A stretch of 39,771 bases of DNA from Candidatus Kaiserbacteria bacterium (GCA_016217975.1 JACRFH010000054.1:1-39771), one strand, 5' to 3'. Numbered from the stretch's first letter, positions 31,002 to 39,089 are shown. Notes: generated by a model from the sequence alone, not told the origin. Numbers and translations: made by a program.

Positions 31002-32029
31002 GAGAGATCTTTAGCGGTAGTGTTCACCGCTTCAGGTCCATGAAAAACAGCGAATGTCCTGAATGTCCCATCCCTAAGGGGAATGCGCAGCACGGAATCG
31101 ACAACGCCACAGAACTCGTATTTGCCATTGCGAAGCACCGAGACCGGCGACGTGGAAGAGCCCTTGAAGGTTGCCCTCTTTATCGGGATCATTTCGCCAT
31201 GGATGCCGAGAGATTCTGAATTGGGTATCTCGACGAGGAACGAATTACGGTACCGCTTCAATTCTGCCGCAGTCGGGATGGACTTCTCCGAAAGTAGCGG
31301 AATGAAACTCTCTGGCGTACGGACCGCAATGCCACCCAGAAGTTTCTTGCCTGTCACACTCGCACCTGTATCATGCGAAGTTCGGTTCGGATTGATGCCA
31401 GAGAAAACGACAAAACCACCATGGACATCTTCGTTCGCGAGCGGAATGGGATACCGGAGCATCTCCTTTTTCGAAAAATTCGCGCCAGGTATCAGTGCAA
31501 ATGCAAGATCATACACGGGGTGTTCGCGCACGGTCATTACGTCTCCGCCCGCTTCGATCAGACCTCTCGTTACATGCTTATTGGCAATAACGAGCGAAGA
31601 AGCAACAGGGATACCCTGGGCGTAAATGGCATTTCCTTGGTTTGCTTCAGCAACGATGCGCATGTCTTCCAATGTCTTCATTCGTGATATCTTCACGCCC
31701 ATCTCGCCCCTGATTACCGCAAGCATGACGGATTTGTTTTCAATAACGATCGGATCGAGACGCGATCCCTTAAGAACGTCCCATGGCGGATCAATGGTGT
31801 GATCTAGGACAGTATTCAAGGCCTTGTCACGCGAATTTCCATCAAGTGCCGCTTCGTGCAAGAGAAGGTCTGCGCCCACAGCACGCACTTCGGCGAGAAA
31901 TTCCTGAAGTTCCGGGGAATCCTCCTCTATTTTTGATTTTGCCGCGCTTGCAATGTTTGGCGTGCCCAACACTGCGCCTGTTGCCGCAAGACCTTTCAAA
32001 ACGGCACGGCGAGTTGGTTCATTCTTCAT
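30992..32029 (-). CDS. Trypsin-like serine peptidase with a Tat-type signal
   Basis: The N-terminus has a twin-arginine motif (TRRAVLKGLAATGAVLG) and a likely cleavage site after NIASAA. A region of about 100 residues without a recognised domain is followed by a pattern of chymotrypsin-fold peptidases. His152 is in VIANKHVTRG, Asp174 in VYDLAFALIPG and Ser224 in DTGASVTGKKLLGGIAV, in the expected order and roughly the expected spacing. The serine context GAS is not the usual GxSGG, so activity is uncertain and the assignment is inference. ATG 32029 is chosen over an ATG 23 codons upstream, because a consensus TATAAT (32036-32041) ends 6 bases before it. That box contains the gyrB stop codon. 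Confidence 0.6.
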   Translation of the reverse strand: MKNEPTRRAVLKGLAATGAVLGTPNIASAAKSKIEEDSPELQEFLAEVRAVGADLLLHEAALDGNSRDKALNTVLDHTIDPPWDVLKGSRLDPIVIENKSVMLAVIRGEMGVKISRMKTLEDMRIVAEANQGNAIYAQGIPVASSLVIANKHVTRGLIEAGGDVMTVREHPVYDLAFALIPGANFSKKEMLRYPIPLANEDVHGGFVVFSGINPNRTSHDTGASVTGKKLLGGIAVRTPESFIPLLSEKSIPTAAELKRYRNSFLVEIPNSESLGIHGEMIPIKRATFKGSSTSPVSVLRNGKYEFCGVVDSVLRIPLRDGTFRTFAVFHGPEAVNTTAKDLSQY

Positions 32030-32036
32030 GCCTGAA

Positions 32037-34124
32037 TTATATATCCAGTGTGGCCTCTTTGGCGTGGGAGGTAATGAAGGATTTCCTGGCCGGGACATCG
32101 GTGCCCATGAGCATGTCGAATACCTGATCGGCGTCTTGTGCGTCTTCGATTGTGACCTGCATAAGCACTCGGCGAGCCGGATCCATGGTCGTTTCCCACA
32201 ATTCTTCGGCGTTCATTTCGCCCAAGCCTTTGTAGCGCTGCACCGAGATCTTTCCTTGCCTTCCTTGGCTCGCCGGAGCCTCGGCGGAGGCGGCTCCTTC
32301 GACTTCTTCCGGCTCGGCGGAGACATCTTCGAGCGGCACATCAGAACCAGCGACTTTTATCTTTTCTTCTTCAGTATATGCATAGAATATCTCTTTTCCT
32401 TTTTTTATCTTATACAAAGGCGGCTGTGCGATGTAAAGATATCCACCATCGATCACCGGTCGGAAATGGCGGAAGAAGAGTGTGAGAAGCAGGGTGCGGA
32501 TGTGCGCCCCATCGACATCGGCATCTGTTGCAATGATGAGCTTATGATAGCGAAGCTTTGAGATGTCAAAGATGTCACCGATTGCGGTCCCGAGTGCGAC
32601 GACTAGATTTTTGATTTGCTCGCTGCCGAGCATTTTGTCGAGGCGCGCGCGCTCGATGTTGAGAATCTTGCCGCGCAAAGGCAGAATTGCCTGTGTACGC
32701 CTGTCGCGGCCGGTCTTGGCCGTGCCACCCGCGGAATCACCCTCGACGATGAAGAGTTCTGCTTCTTCTGCGGATTTTGTCTGGCAATCAGCGAGCTTGC
32801 CCGGGAGCGTCATTCCATCGAGTGCGCCTTTGCGCAAGATAGAATCCTTGGCGGCTTTTGCCGCCTTGCGCGCCTTCATGGCAAGCGTAACTTTGCCAGA
32901 AATCATGCGCGCATCGTCCGGATGTTCTTCAAGAAATCGTGCGAATGCTTCGCCAAATACCGCTTCGGTGGCTCCGCGCGCCTCCACACTCCCAAGTTTC
33001 CCCTTGGTCTGACCTTCAAACTGCACTTCACGCATCTTTACTGATACAACTGCAGTCAAGCCTTCGAGTACATCGTCGCCAGTGAAATTGTCGGCCTCCT
33101 TTCCTCCGGAGGAGGATCCGCCTTTGGCGGAACCATTTCCATTGTGAGAATTGAGCGTACGCGTGAGAGCGGTCTTGAAGCCTGTCACATGCATGCCGCC
33201 TTCGGCGTTGTAAATGTTGTTGGCAAAGGCTGAAATGCGCGACGTGATGTCGTCGACGTATTGGAGTGCCACTTCTACTTGCACGCCATCCTGTTCCTTT
33301 TCTACATAAAAAACATTCTTATGGATTGGCTCTTGATGCTTGTTCTGAAATGCAACGAGTGATTTGAGACCGCCTTCGAAATAGAATGAGAACGACGGCG
33401 CATCTACCGCCAGTTCGCGCATGTAAAAGACCCCGACATCGTCAATATCCTTTTTGTCTCGAAAATCAAATATGCTAATGCGAAGTCCCTTTACAAGATA
33501 TGCCTGTTGACGCAAATGGGCGACGATGGTGTCCCAATTGAAGGTAACATCTGGGAATATCGATTTGTCCGGAATGAATGAGATAATAGTGCCGTGCAAC
33601 TTTGACGTGGCTATTCTTTTTGTCTTCCCCACCGGCTTTCCGCCATTTTTGTACGCTTGCTCGTATTTGCCGCCGTCACGATGTACTTCGGCACGGACTG
33701 ACGAAGAGAGAGCATTCACCACAGAGACCCCAACGCCGTGCAATCCGCCGGAGACCTTGTAGCCATCGCCCCCGAATTTACCTCCCGCGTGGAGCATCGT
33801 CATCACAGTCTCGAGCGACGAGACTTTGGTCTTTGGATGGATCTCTACCGGAATACCGCGACCGTTGTCGGCCACACGCACCGAGCCGTCGGGCATGAGC
33901 GCAACTTCGATGTCGTTTGCAAATCCTCCCATCGCTTCGTCGCGTGAGTTGTCGAAGACTTCCCAGATCAAATGATGCAGGCCTGACGAAGACGTCGTGC
34001 CTATGTACATGCCCGGCCGGCGGCGTACCGCCTCCAATCCTTCGAGGACCGTGATGTCGCTTGCTCCGTATGAACCTTCTTTTCTGATAGGTTTTGATGC
34101 TGTTTTTGCTACCTTTTTTGCCAT
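32037..34124 (-). CDS. gyrB: DNA gyrase subunit B
   Basis: This is the ATPase half of gyrase, which supercoils DNA together with GyrA. The order is a GHKL ATPase domain (DNSRDEAMGG, DNGRGIPVEIH, GGLHGVGVSVVNALS), the transducer, and the TOPRIM domain (EAELFIVEGDSAGGTAKTGRDR, LRGKILNIE, IIATDADVDGAHIRTLLLTL). The C-terminal tail is VQRYKGLGEMNAEELWETTMDP. It is 695 residues long. Two palindromic DNA elements add short inserts: one near residue 335 (SAKGGSSSGGK) and one near residue 613 (EGAASAEAPASQGRQGK, just before the QRYKGLGEM motif). A parE paralogue could share these motifs, but the length and start fit GyrB. A TATAAC box (34135-34140) lies 10 bases before the ATG. Confidence 0.96.
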   Translation of the reverse strand: MAKKVAKTASKPIRKEGSYGASDITVLEGLEAVRRRPGMYIGTTSSSGLHHLIWEVFDNSRDEAMGGFANDIEVALMPDGSVRVADNGRGIPVEIHPKTKVSSLETVMTMLHAGGKFGGDGYKVSGGLHGVGVSVVNALSSSVRAEVHRDGGKYEQAYKNGGKPVGKTKRIATSKLHGTIISFIPDKSIFPDVTFNWDTIVAHLRQQAYLVKGLRISIFDFRDKKDIDDVGVFYMRELAVDAPSFSFYFEGGLKSLVAFQNKHQEPIHKNVFYVEKEQDGVQVEVALQYVDDITSRISAFANNIYNAEGGMHVTGFKTALTRTLNSHNGNGSAKGGSSSGGKEADNFTGDDVLEGLTAVVSVKMREVQFEGQTKGKLGSVEARGATEAVFGEAFARFLEEHPDDARMISGKVTLAMKARKAAKAAKDSILRKGALDGMTLPGKLADCQTKSAEEAELFIVEGDSAGGTAKTGRDRRTQAILPLRGKILNIERARLDKMLGSEQIKNLVVALGTAIGDIFDISKLRYHKLIIATDADVDGAHIRTLLLTLFFRHFRPVIDGGYLYIAQPPLYKIKKGKEIFYAYTEEEKIKVAGSDVPLEDVSAEPEEVEGAASAEAPASQGRQGKISVQRYKGLGEMNAEELWETTMDPARRVLMQVTIEDAQDADQVFDMLMGTDVPARKSFITSHAKEATLDI
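32267..32297. repeat. In-frame palindromic element in the 3' part of gyrB
   Basis: Overlapping stems GGCTC/GAGCC (32267-32271 with 32276-32280) and GGAGCC/GGCTCC (32275-32280 with about 32292-32297) are present. The element encodes the Ala/Glu/Pro-rich insert before the QRYKGLGEM motif. It is GC-rich like the other elements but belongs to a different sequence family. Confidence 0.6.
33102..33131. repeat. In-frame double palindrome in gyrB
   Basis: TCCTCC-gga-GGAGGA (33102-33116) is joined directly to TCCGCC-ttt-GGCGGA (33117-33131), two 15-base hairpins as in rpoC and pheS. It is translated as SAKGGSSSGG in the region before the conserved FTGDDVLEGL motif. Confidence 0.8.
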
Positions 34125-34145
34125 AATTTCGATGGTTATAAAATG

Positions 34146-34175
34146 TCCGCCAAAGGCGGATCCGCCTCCGGCGGA
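34146..34175. repeat. Intergenic double palindrome between gyrB and pheT
   Basis: TCCGCC-aaa-GGCGGA (34146-34160) is joined to TCCGCC-tcc-GGCGGA (34161-34175). This is the cleanest copy of the two-unit element and the only one found outside a gene. It lies 22 bases upstream of the gyrB start. The rest of the 147-base spacer shows no other clear feature. Confidence 0.85.
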
Positions 34176-34271
34176 AAAAAATCCCTCACATGAAGTATAT
34201 CAAATTTCTGCCCATAATGCCACCTGACAAACGCACATTCCGTGGCTCAATCAAGCCTGTTTTCCAAGCTT

Positions 34272-36095
34272 TTATCTAACCTCCCAGCTCTTCTCGTTTA
34301 TAGCAGTGTAAATGCTTTCCATGCGCTCGTTGGCATCGCCATCAAAGAGCGTACGATCGAAGGATTGGAAGACGAGACGGAATGCGTACGAGATTTTGTC
34401 GCCTTTCGCAAATTCGTCGAATTTCCAATGCTTTACAAGCAAGTCACCCGCGTGATGGACCAGAACCGACTCGACTTCGTCGGCACTCGTGCCGGTAGGT
34501 ACCCACAGTGCGATGTCGCGCACAATCGCAGGATATTTTGAGAATGGTTGATAGCGATCAGTGTGCGATGTTGCCAGATCATTGTATGCAACTGCTGTTT
34601 CTGTTTTCAAGGCAATTTCTTTGGCACCCCTCTTGTCGATAGTCCCGAGCAAAATAACTTCCTTGCCACCTTTCCAAATCGTGCCGATCTCAAAGAGTCT
34701 TATTTCATCGAGCCCCAGTAGATCTTTGTTGCGATTATTTCGATCAAACGCTTCTTTCAATCCATCCGTCAGCGTCGCGCGCAAATACGGCTTCACGCCA
34801 TCTACTTTGTTGGCGACAACCCGCTCTCCTTTGTCAGCAAATACGCTTGTGACCACTTCTGAATATCCTTTCGCAACCAATTCTTCTCGCGCATGCTCCG
34901 CGGCACAGAAGTTTGCATTTATCTCTACTTCCCCTTCAAACGGTGGCAACTCAACAGCTGGCACTTTGTCATATCCAACGATGCGACCAACTTCCTCGAC
35001 AAGGTCTTCAGGTCCGCCAGCTGGCGGATTCAGGTCCAAGCGCTCAAATGGGACTTCCAATGTCAAGGTTGAACCTTGCCATCTTGGTGGTGCCCCAAGG
35101 CGCGTGAAAGCGTCTTCGATGTCGGTTTGTGTAAGCTGCGTCCCGAGTACTTTGTTAATCTTTTCAAGCGAGACAGAGACTGTTTTCTTTTGTTGCGGAG
35201 CGGGATACTCATCGACAAATCCAACAAGCTCTCCTCCGGCAAACTCATTGATAAGTTCCGCCGCGGCGCGCATGCCATATCCCGCGAGTTCTGGAGATAT
35301 CTGCTGCTCAAACCTCTGCGATGCATCAGTACGCAATTTGAGCGCCTGCGCAGTCTTACGCACCGAGATTCCATTGAAATTCGCGCTCTCGATGATAATG
35401 TCTTTGGTGGCTTCTGAAATTCCTGCCGGCATGCCACCTTTCACGCCAGCGATGCCGATGGGCTCATCAGAATTCCCGTCGACAATAATGAGCATAGAAT
35501 CCTTGAGGGCAAATTCTTTCTCATCAAGCGCAACGATTTTCTCGCCATTCTTAGCTGTCCTGACAACTATCGAGTATCCATTATTTTCTTTGAGTTTGCC
35601 TGCATCGAATGCATGCAAAGGCTGACCGATATTGAACATCACATAATTGGTTGCATCAACGACATTGTTGATTGAGTGCTGCCCCATCGCCGCGAGCCTA
35701 TCAACTAGCCACTTTGGCGACGGCCCGACCTTCACGCCTTTGATATATCCCGCGACATACCGTGCACAAAGCTCTGGATTTTCGATATGCACACTTACGA
35801 CATTCGTTCTCGGCTCCATGTGGGACTTACGAAGTCCCACATCGTCTTTGAGGGAAATGTTCAAGATCGCAGATACTTCCTTGGCGATACCGCGATAGCT
35901 TAAACAATCGTGGCCTCGATTCGGCGTAACTTTTACATCGAGAATATCGTTTCCTGCCCCGTGGCCATCCTGTGGCTTTACGGACTCGACGCTCTCTATC
36001 TCAAAAGCATGAAATGTAAGCGCATGGCCAATTTCTTCCGCGCTTGGAAGCGGCGTATCGAAGTATGTTTGCAACCATTCGCGTGAAATTTTCAT
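34272..36095 (-). CDS. pheT: Phenylalanine-tRNA ligase beta subunit, short form
   Basis: The beta subunit of the heterotetrameric PheRS positions tRNA and edits Tyr-tRNA-Phe. The N-terminal part (MKISREWLQTYFDTPLP) passes straight to ILDVKVTPNRGHDCLSYRGIAKE without the EMAP-like tRNA-binding domain, which explains 607 instead of about 790 residues. The B3/B4 editing part follows (GQHSINNVVDATNYVMFNIG, IIIESANFNGISVRKTA), then B5, the catalytic-like core, and a C-terminal anticodon-binding FDX-ACB domain (YPAIVRDIALWVP, SYAFRLVFQSFDRTL). Two palindromic DNA elements lie within the gene: 35013-35028 (peptide NPPAGG) and 35818-35842. It is 12 bases downstream of pheS, in one operon. Confidence 0.96.
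   Translation of the reverse strand: MKISREWLQTYFDTPLPSAEEIGHALTFHAFEIESVESVKPQDGHGAGNDILDVKVTPNRGHDCLSYRGIAKEVSAILNISLKDDVGLRKSHMEPRTNVVSVHIENPELCARYVAGYIKGVKVGPSPKWLVDRLAAMGQHSINNVVDATNYVMFNIGQPLHAFDAGKLKENNGYSIVVRTAKNGEKIVALDEKEFALKDSMLIIVDGNSDEPIGIAGVKGGMPAGISEATKDIIIESANFNGISVRKTAQALKLRTDASQRFEQQISPELAGYGMRAAAELINEFAGGELVGFVDEYPAPQQKKTVSVSLEKINKVLGTQLTQTDIEDAFTRLGAPPRWQGSTLTLEVPFERLDLNPPAGGPEDLVEEVGRIVGYDKVPAVELPPFEGEVEINANFCAAEHAREELVAKGYSEVVTSVFADKGERVVANKVDGVKPYLRATLTDGLKEAFDRNNRNKDLLGLDEIRLFEIGTIWKGGKEVILLGTIDKRGAKEIALKTETAVAYNDLATSHTDRYQPFSKYPAIVRDIALWVPTGTSADEVESVLVHHAGDLLVKHWKFDEFAKGDKISYAFRLVFQSFDRTLFDGDANERMESIYTAINEKSWEVR
35013..35028. repeat. Perfect 16-bp palindrome in pheT
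   Basis: TCCGCCAGCTGGCGGA is its own reverse complement and shares TCCGCC/GGCGGA arms with the elements in rpoC, gyrB, pheS and thrS. It is translated as PPAGG just before EDLVEEVGRIVGYDKVP, at a point where homologues have no such residues. Confidence 0.75.
35818..35842. repeat. 25-bp inverted repeat in pheT
   Basis: ATGTGGGACTT (35818-35828) and AAGTCCCACAT (35832-35842) are perfect inverted copies around ACG. On the coding strand the element gives DVGLRKSHM near residue 88. It is a third sequence family, unrelated to the TCCGCC elements. Confidence 0.8.
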
Positions 36096-36107
36096 AGGGC
36101 TATTCCT

Positions 36108-36902
36108 TCAAAATTGATTCACAAACCGCAGATCCGCAGAGTGCATGAGACGGACATCGTCTATACCCCAGCGCAGCATTGCAAGGCGGTCGAGTCCCAT
36201 GCCGAAGGCGAATCCTTGGTATTTTCCTGCGTCCACGCCGGCGTTTTTGAGCACATTGGGATGGACCATGCCCGCCCCCATCATTTCGATCCATCGATCG
36301 CGTAATTTCTCCGGTGCATTTTCTCCCACGACGCGCATATCAACTTCGACCGATGGCTCGGTGAATGGGAAGAAACTCGGGCGGAATCGTATCTCGACAT
36401 TGATATCTTTTTCGCCAGAGGCGGATCCGCCTTTGGCGGAAAACAATTCTTTGAAGAATCTTGCAAGCGTTCCCTTGAGATTTGCGAGCGAGACATCTTC
36501 ACCTACGGCCAACCCTTCAAGCTGGAAAAATTCCGCCTCGTGCGTCATGTCGGTCGCTTCATTCCGGAAGACCTTGCCCGGCACTATGATACGGTACGGT
36601 GGCTGGTTCCCCTTCTTTATTTGCTCTTCCATGTATCGAATCTGGACATTGGACGTATGCGTGCGCAGTACCATCCCCTCCTCATCCTTGATGAAAAAAG
36701 TGTCCTGCATATCGCGAGCAGGATGGTCTTTGGGTACGTTGAGCGCGTCGAAATTGTGCCATTCATCTTCAATGAGAGGCCCCTCGGCGAAAGTAAAACC
36801 CATCTTTGAAAATATCTGATTTGCCTCGCGGATGAGGCTTGAGATCGGATGAATGTGCCCAGTAGGACAATTTGGCATCGCCTTGGTCTTTGTCTTTTCC
36901 AT
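36108..36902 (-). CDS. pheS: Phenylalanine-tRNA ligase alpha subunit, short form
   Basis: This is the catalytic subunit of PheRS. Class II motifs are visible: GPLIEDEWHNFDALNVPKDHPARD, then RIIVPGKVFRNEATDMTHEAEFFQLEG, RPSFFPFTEPSVEVD and GFAFGMGLDRLAMLRWGI. The N-terminal coiled coil that grips tRNA is absent: the protein begins only a few residues before HIHPISSLIREANQIF, giving 264 residues against about 330-345. A double palindrome at 36412-36440 encodes SAKGGSASGEK near residue 160. ATG 36902 is one of several possible starts; an ATG four codons upstream is also open. pheT follows after 12 bases. Confidence 0.95.
   Translation of the reverse strand: MEKTKTKAMPNCPTGHIHPISSLIREANQIFSKMGFTFAEGPLIEDEWHNFDALNVPKDHPARDMQDTFFIKDEEGMVLRTHTSNVQIRYMEEQIKKGNQPPYRIIVPGKVFRNEATDMTHEAEFFQLEGLAVGEDVSLANLKGTLARFFKELFSAKGGSASGEKDINVEIRFRPSFFPFTEPSVEVDMRVVGENAPEKLRDRWIEMMGAGMVHPNVLKNAGVDAGKYQGFAFGMGLDRLAMLRWGIDDVRLMHSADLRFVNQF
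36412..36440. repeat. In-frame double palindrome in pheS
   Basis: TCGCC-aga-GGCGGA (36412-36425, one base short) is joined to TCCGCC-ttt-GGCGGA (36426-36440). The peptide SAKGGSASGE is nearly the same as in GyrB. It sits between the FFKELF helix and the conserved IRFRPSFFPFTEP strand. Confidence 0.8.
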
Positions 36903-37082
36903 ATCAGCGGACATTAACACATGCAACAATCGTGCATCTTGAACTCTGTAAGAGCGCGGCAGGTACTATGCCAAATTGTAGTAACCGGGTGTGTCCTCGC
37001 TCCATAATGAGCAGTATATCGCGCGCCGAGTGAGGAACAAATGGCCATCTTCCGGCATTTTTGTTATACTGCTGTAAAGACA

Positions 37083-38300
37083 ATGATTTTCGAAGGTATT
37101 ACATACGCGTTTCTTTTTATCTCTCTCTTCTTCGAGGTTTTTTTGCTCGTATCATTTCTTGAACGCAGATTCGCAAGAATTGGTGCATCGCGCCAAAACG
37201 GGGTACTCCCGAGTGTAGCGATCGTCGTCCCATGCTTCAACGAGGAAAAGAATCTCGCAACGACTCTGCGCTCTCTCATGTCTCTAGAATACCCAAAGGA
37301 GTTGCTTGATATCATCGTCGTGGACGATGGGTCGAAAGATACAACGCTCGCCGTTGCGCATTCGTTCGCCAATCAGCACATACAAGTCATCCATAAAGAA
37401 AACGGGGGGAAGCACAGTGCAATGAATCTTGCACTCGCGCACACGAATGCAGATCTGATCGGATGTCTTGACGCTGATTCAATCGTCGCACGCGATGGTC
37501 TTATGCGCATCATTCCCGTCTTCGATGATATACGTGTCGCAGCGGTCACTCCGGGGCTGCATGTGCGTGAGCCTTCCACCCTTTTGCAATACATGCAGCA
37601 CGTTGAATATAGACTCTCAATTTTCAACCGCTTTGTACTCTCCGCTCTCGGGAGTGCCTTTGTCGCACCTGGACCCTTCTCGATATTCCGCGCACATGTG
37701 GTACGCGATCTGGGAGGCTGGCGGCACGGCCATTCGACCGAGGACATGGAGATGGCGCTGCGCATCCAGGCACGTGGCTTTCTCATCGCAAATGTGCCTG
37801 GGGTGAGGGTTCACACGACGACTCCGCGGACGATACGCGCGCTTTTCAAACAACGAGTGCGTTGGACATATGGATTCCTGCGCAATGCGGTTGATTACCG
37901 ACACATGTTTGGCAACACGCGCTATGGAAATCTCGGACTCCTGGTGTTACCGACAGCGCTCCTTTCTATCGGTACCGGCATCTATTTCTTTGCACGCACC
38001 GTCTATGGTGCAGGTTCATCGCTCGCCGATGGCTATGCCTGGTATCGGCTCACGGGGGAATTCCCTTACCCGCACATGAGTCTTTTCTATGTGAATACAA
38101 GCGCACTGTGGTTTCTTGTATGGCTCGCGATCGGACTTGTCCTGGTCTTGATATCGACAGGCTCGTGGATCGGCACAGGTTCGAAGAAATTGCCAAAAGG
38201 GACATCGCTTTTCGTCCTTTTCTACTGTTTCCTGGTGCCGACGTGGCTTGCTACCGCCCTCGTGCGTGCAATAGTCGGGCGGGGCGTACAATGGCGATAG
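37083..38300 (+). CDS. Membrane-bound family 2 glycosyltransferase
   Basis: This is a processive-type GT2 enzyme like those making cellulose, chitin or poly-N-acetylglucosamine, acting at the cytoplasmic face of the membrane. The N-terminal membrane helix (residues 5-25) is followed by the GT-A core: VAIVVPCFNEEKNL, VVDDGSKD near residue 80, the DxD motif in CLDADS (D130, D132), and STED with the catalytic base D221. The QxxRW-type motif KQRVRW ends at W261. Three further hydrophobic segments follow. The length of 405 residues suits this family. ATG 37083 is chosen; the frame extends 14 codons upstream, but TATACT (37065-37070) lies 12 bases before this start. The sugar is unknown; a role in envelope polysaccharide is inferred. 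Confidence 0.92.
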   Translation: MIFEGITYAFLFISLFFEVFLLVSFLERRFARIGASRQNGVLPSVAIVVPCFNEEKNLATTLRSLMSLEYPKELLDIIVVDDGSKDTTLAVAHSFANQHIQVIHKENGGKHSAMNLALAHTNADLIGCLDADSIVARDGLMRIIPVFDDIRVAAVTPGLHVREPSTLLQYMQHVEYRLSIFNRFVLSALGSAFVAPGPFSIFRAHVVRDLGGWRHGHSTEDMEMALRIQARGFLIANVPGVRVHTTTPRTIRALFKQRVRWTYGFLRNAVDYRHMFGNTRYGNLGLLVLPTALLSIGTGIYFFARTVYGAGSSLADGYAWYRLTGEFPYPHMSLFYVNTSALWFLVWLAIGLVLVLISTGSWIGTGSKKLPKGTSLFVLFYCFLVPTWLATALVRAIVGRGVQWR

Positions 38301-38323
38301 ATTAGTAATTGGCCACTAGGGTT

Positions 38324-38379
38324 TAGGGTATAGGAAATGCGGATTTCCTTTGCATTTATCCACTATTGGCTATACCCTA
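38324..38379. repeat. CTAG-rich inverted repeat between the glycosyltransferase and thioredoxin-like genes
   Basis: TAGGGTATAG (38324-38333) and CTATACCCTA (38370-38379) are perfect 10-base inverted copies. Between them is a smaller hairpin, GGAAAT-gcg-GATTTCC with one offset. The element fills most of the 93-base spacer, like the repeats at 8427 and 13427. Confidence 0.75.
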
Positions 38380-38393
38380 GTCGCTAACTCCCT

Positions 38394-39089
38394 ATGATTG
38401 AACCTGCAGTCAATGATCGAAAAGCGCGTCTGCGAAGCTATCTCGTGGCGTTTGGCATCACGGCTCTTATGTTCGCAACGGCATTCTACGCAAGCGATTA
38501 TTTCAATGCGAGACGAGTCGCCGATATACGCGCGACGCAAGATGATATCTCGACCGACATTCTTTCGATTGAGACGCAGTTTGATCTCCTTCAGGAACAT
38601 TCCTGCGCGGATATTGCAGAAAATACCATACTGCCACGCGCGGTCACATCGCTCGGAAGTCAGCTCTCGTATCTTGAAAATCAGGGTGGAAATACCCAAG
38701 AAGTGACGCGTCTCAAACGCCTGTATTCTCTCCTGGAGATAAAAGATTATCTTCTCATGAAGCAGCTTACTGCAAAATGCGGGCTGAAACCGATATTCAT
38801 TCTGTATTTCTATTCAAACGCCAGATGCGATGACTGCCGCGACCAAGGGTATGTGCTCACCGGCCTTGCAGACAAATATCCAACTCTCAGAATTTATTCT
38901 TTCGACTATGATCTCGATGTCTCTGCGCTTCAGACACTGATCGACATCGACCATATTCAAAACACCCTTCCTGCGCTCCTTGTCAACGGCACCGCGCATT
39001 ATGGTCTGCAGAAGATACCTGATATTGAAAAGATTCTGCCGCAACTGAAGACAATGAAGACTTCTGCGACTTCAACCAAGGCGCGCTAA
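38394..39089 (+). CDS. Membrane-anchored thioredoxin-like protein
   Basis: One N-terminal membrane helix (SYLVAFGITALMFATAFYA, about residues 15-33) leads to a helical, probably coiled-coil part (residues 40-125). A C-terminal thioredoxin-like fold follows: a strand KPIFILYFYS, the CDDC active-site pair (C145 and C148) and a helix, then a strand RIYSFDYDLDV. The expected cis-proline strand is TLPALLVNG. It probably acts in disulfide exchange or as an oxidoreductase outside the membrane, where several Cys-containing secreted proteins of this region would be substrates; that link is inference. Two more cysteines (C71, C129) flank the helical part. Its stop overlaps the stop of the convergent gene by three to four bases. 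Confidence 0.75.
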   Translation: MIEPAVNDRKARLRSYLVAFGITALMFATAFYASDYFNARRVADIRATQDDISTDILSIETQFDLLQEHSCADIAENTILPRAVTSLGSQLSYLENQGGNTQEVTRLKRLYSLLEIKDYLLMKQLTAKCGLKPIFILYFYSNARCDDCRDQGYVLTGLADKYPTLRIYSFDYDLDVSALQTLIDIDHIQNTLPALLVNGTAHYGLQKIPDIEKILPQLKTMKTSATSTKAR

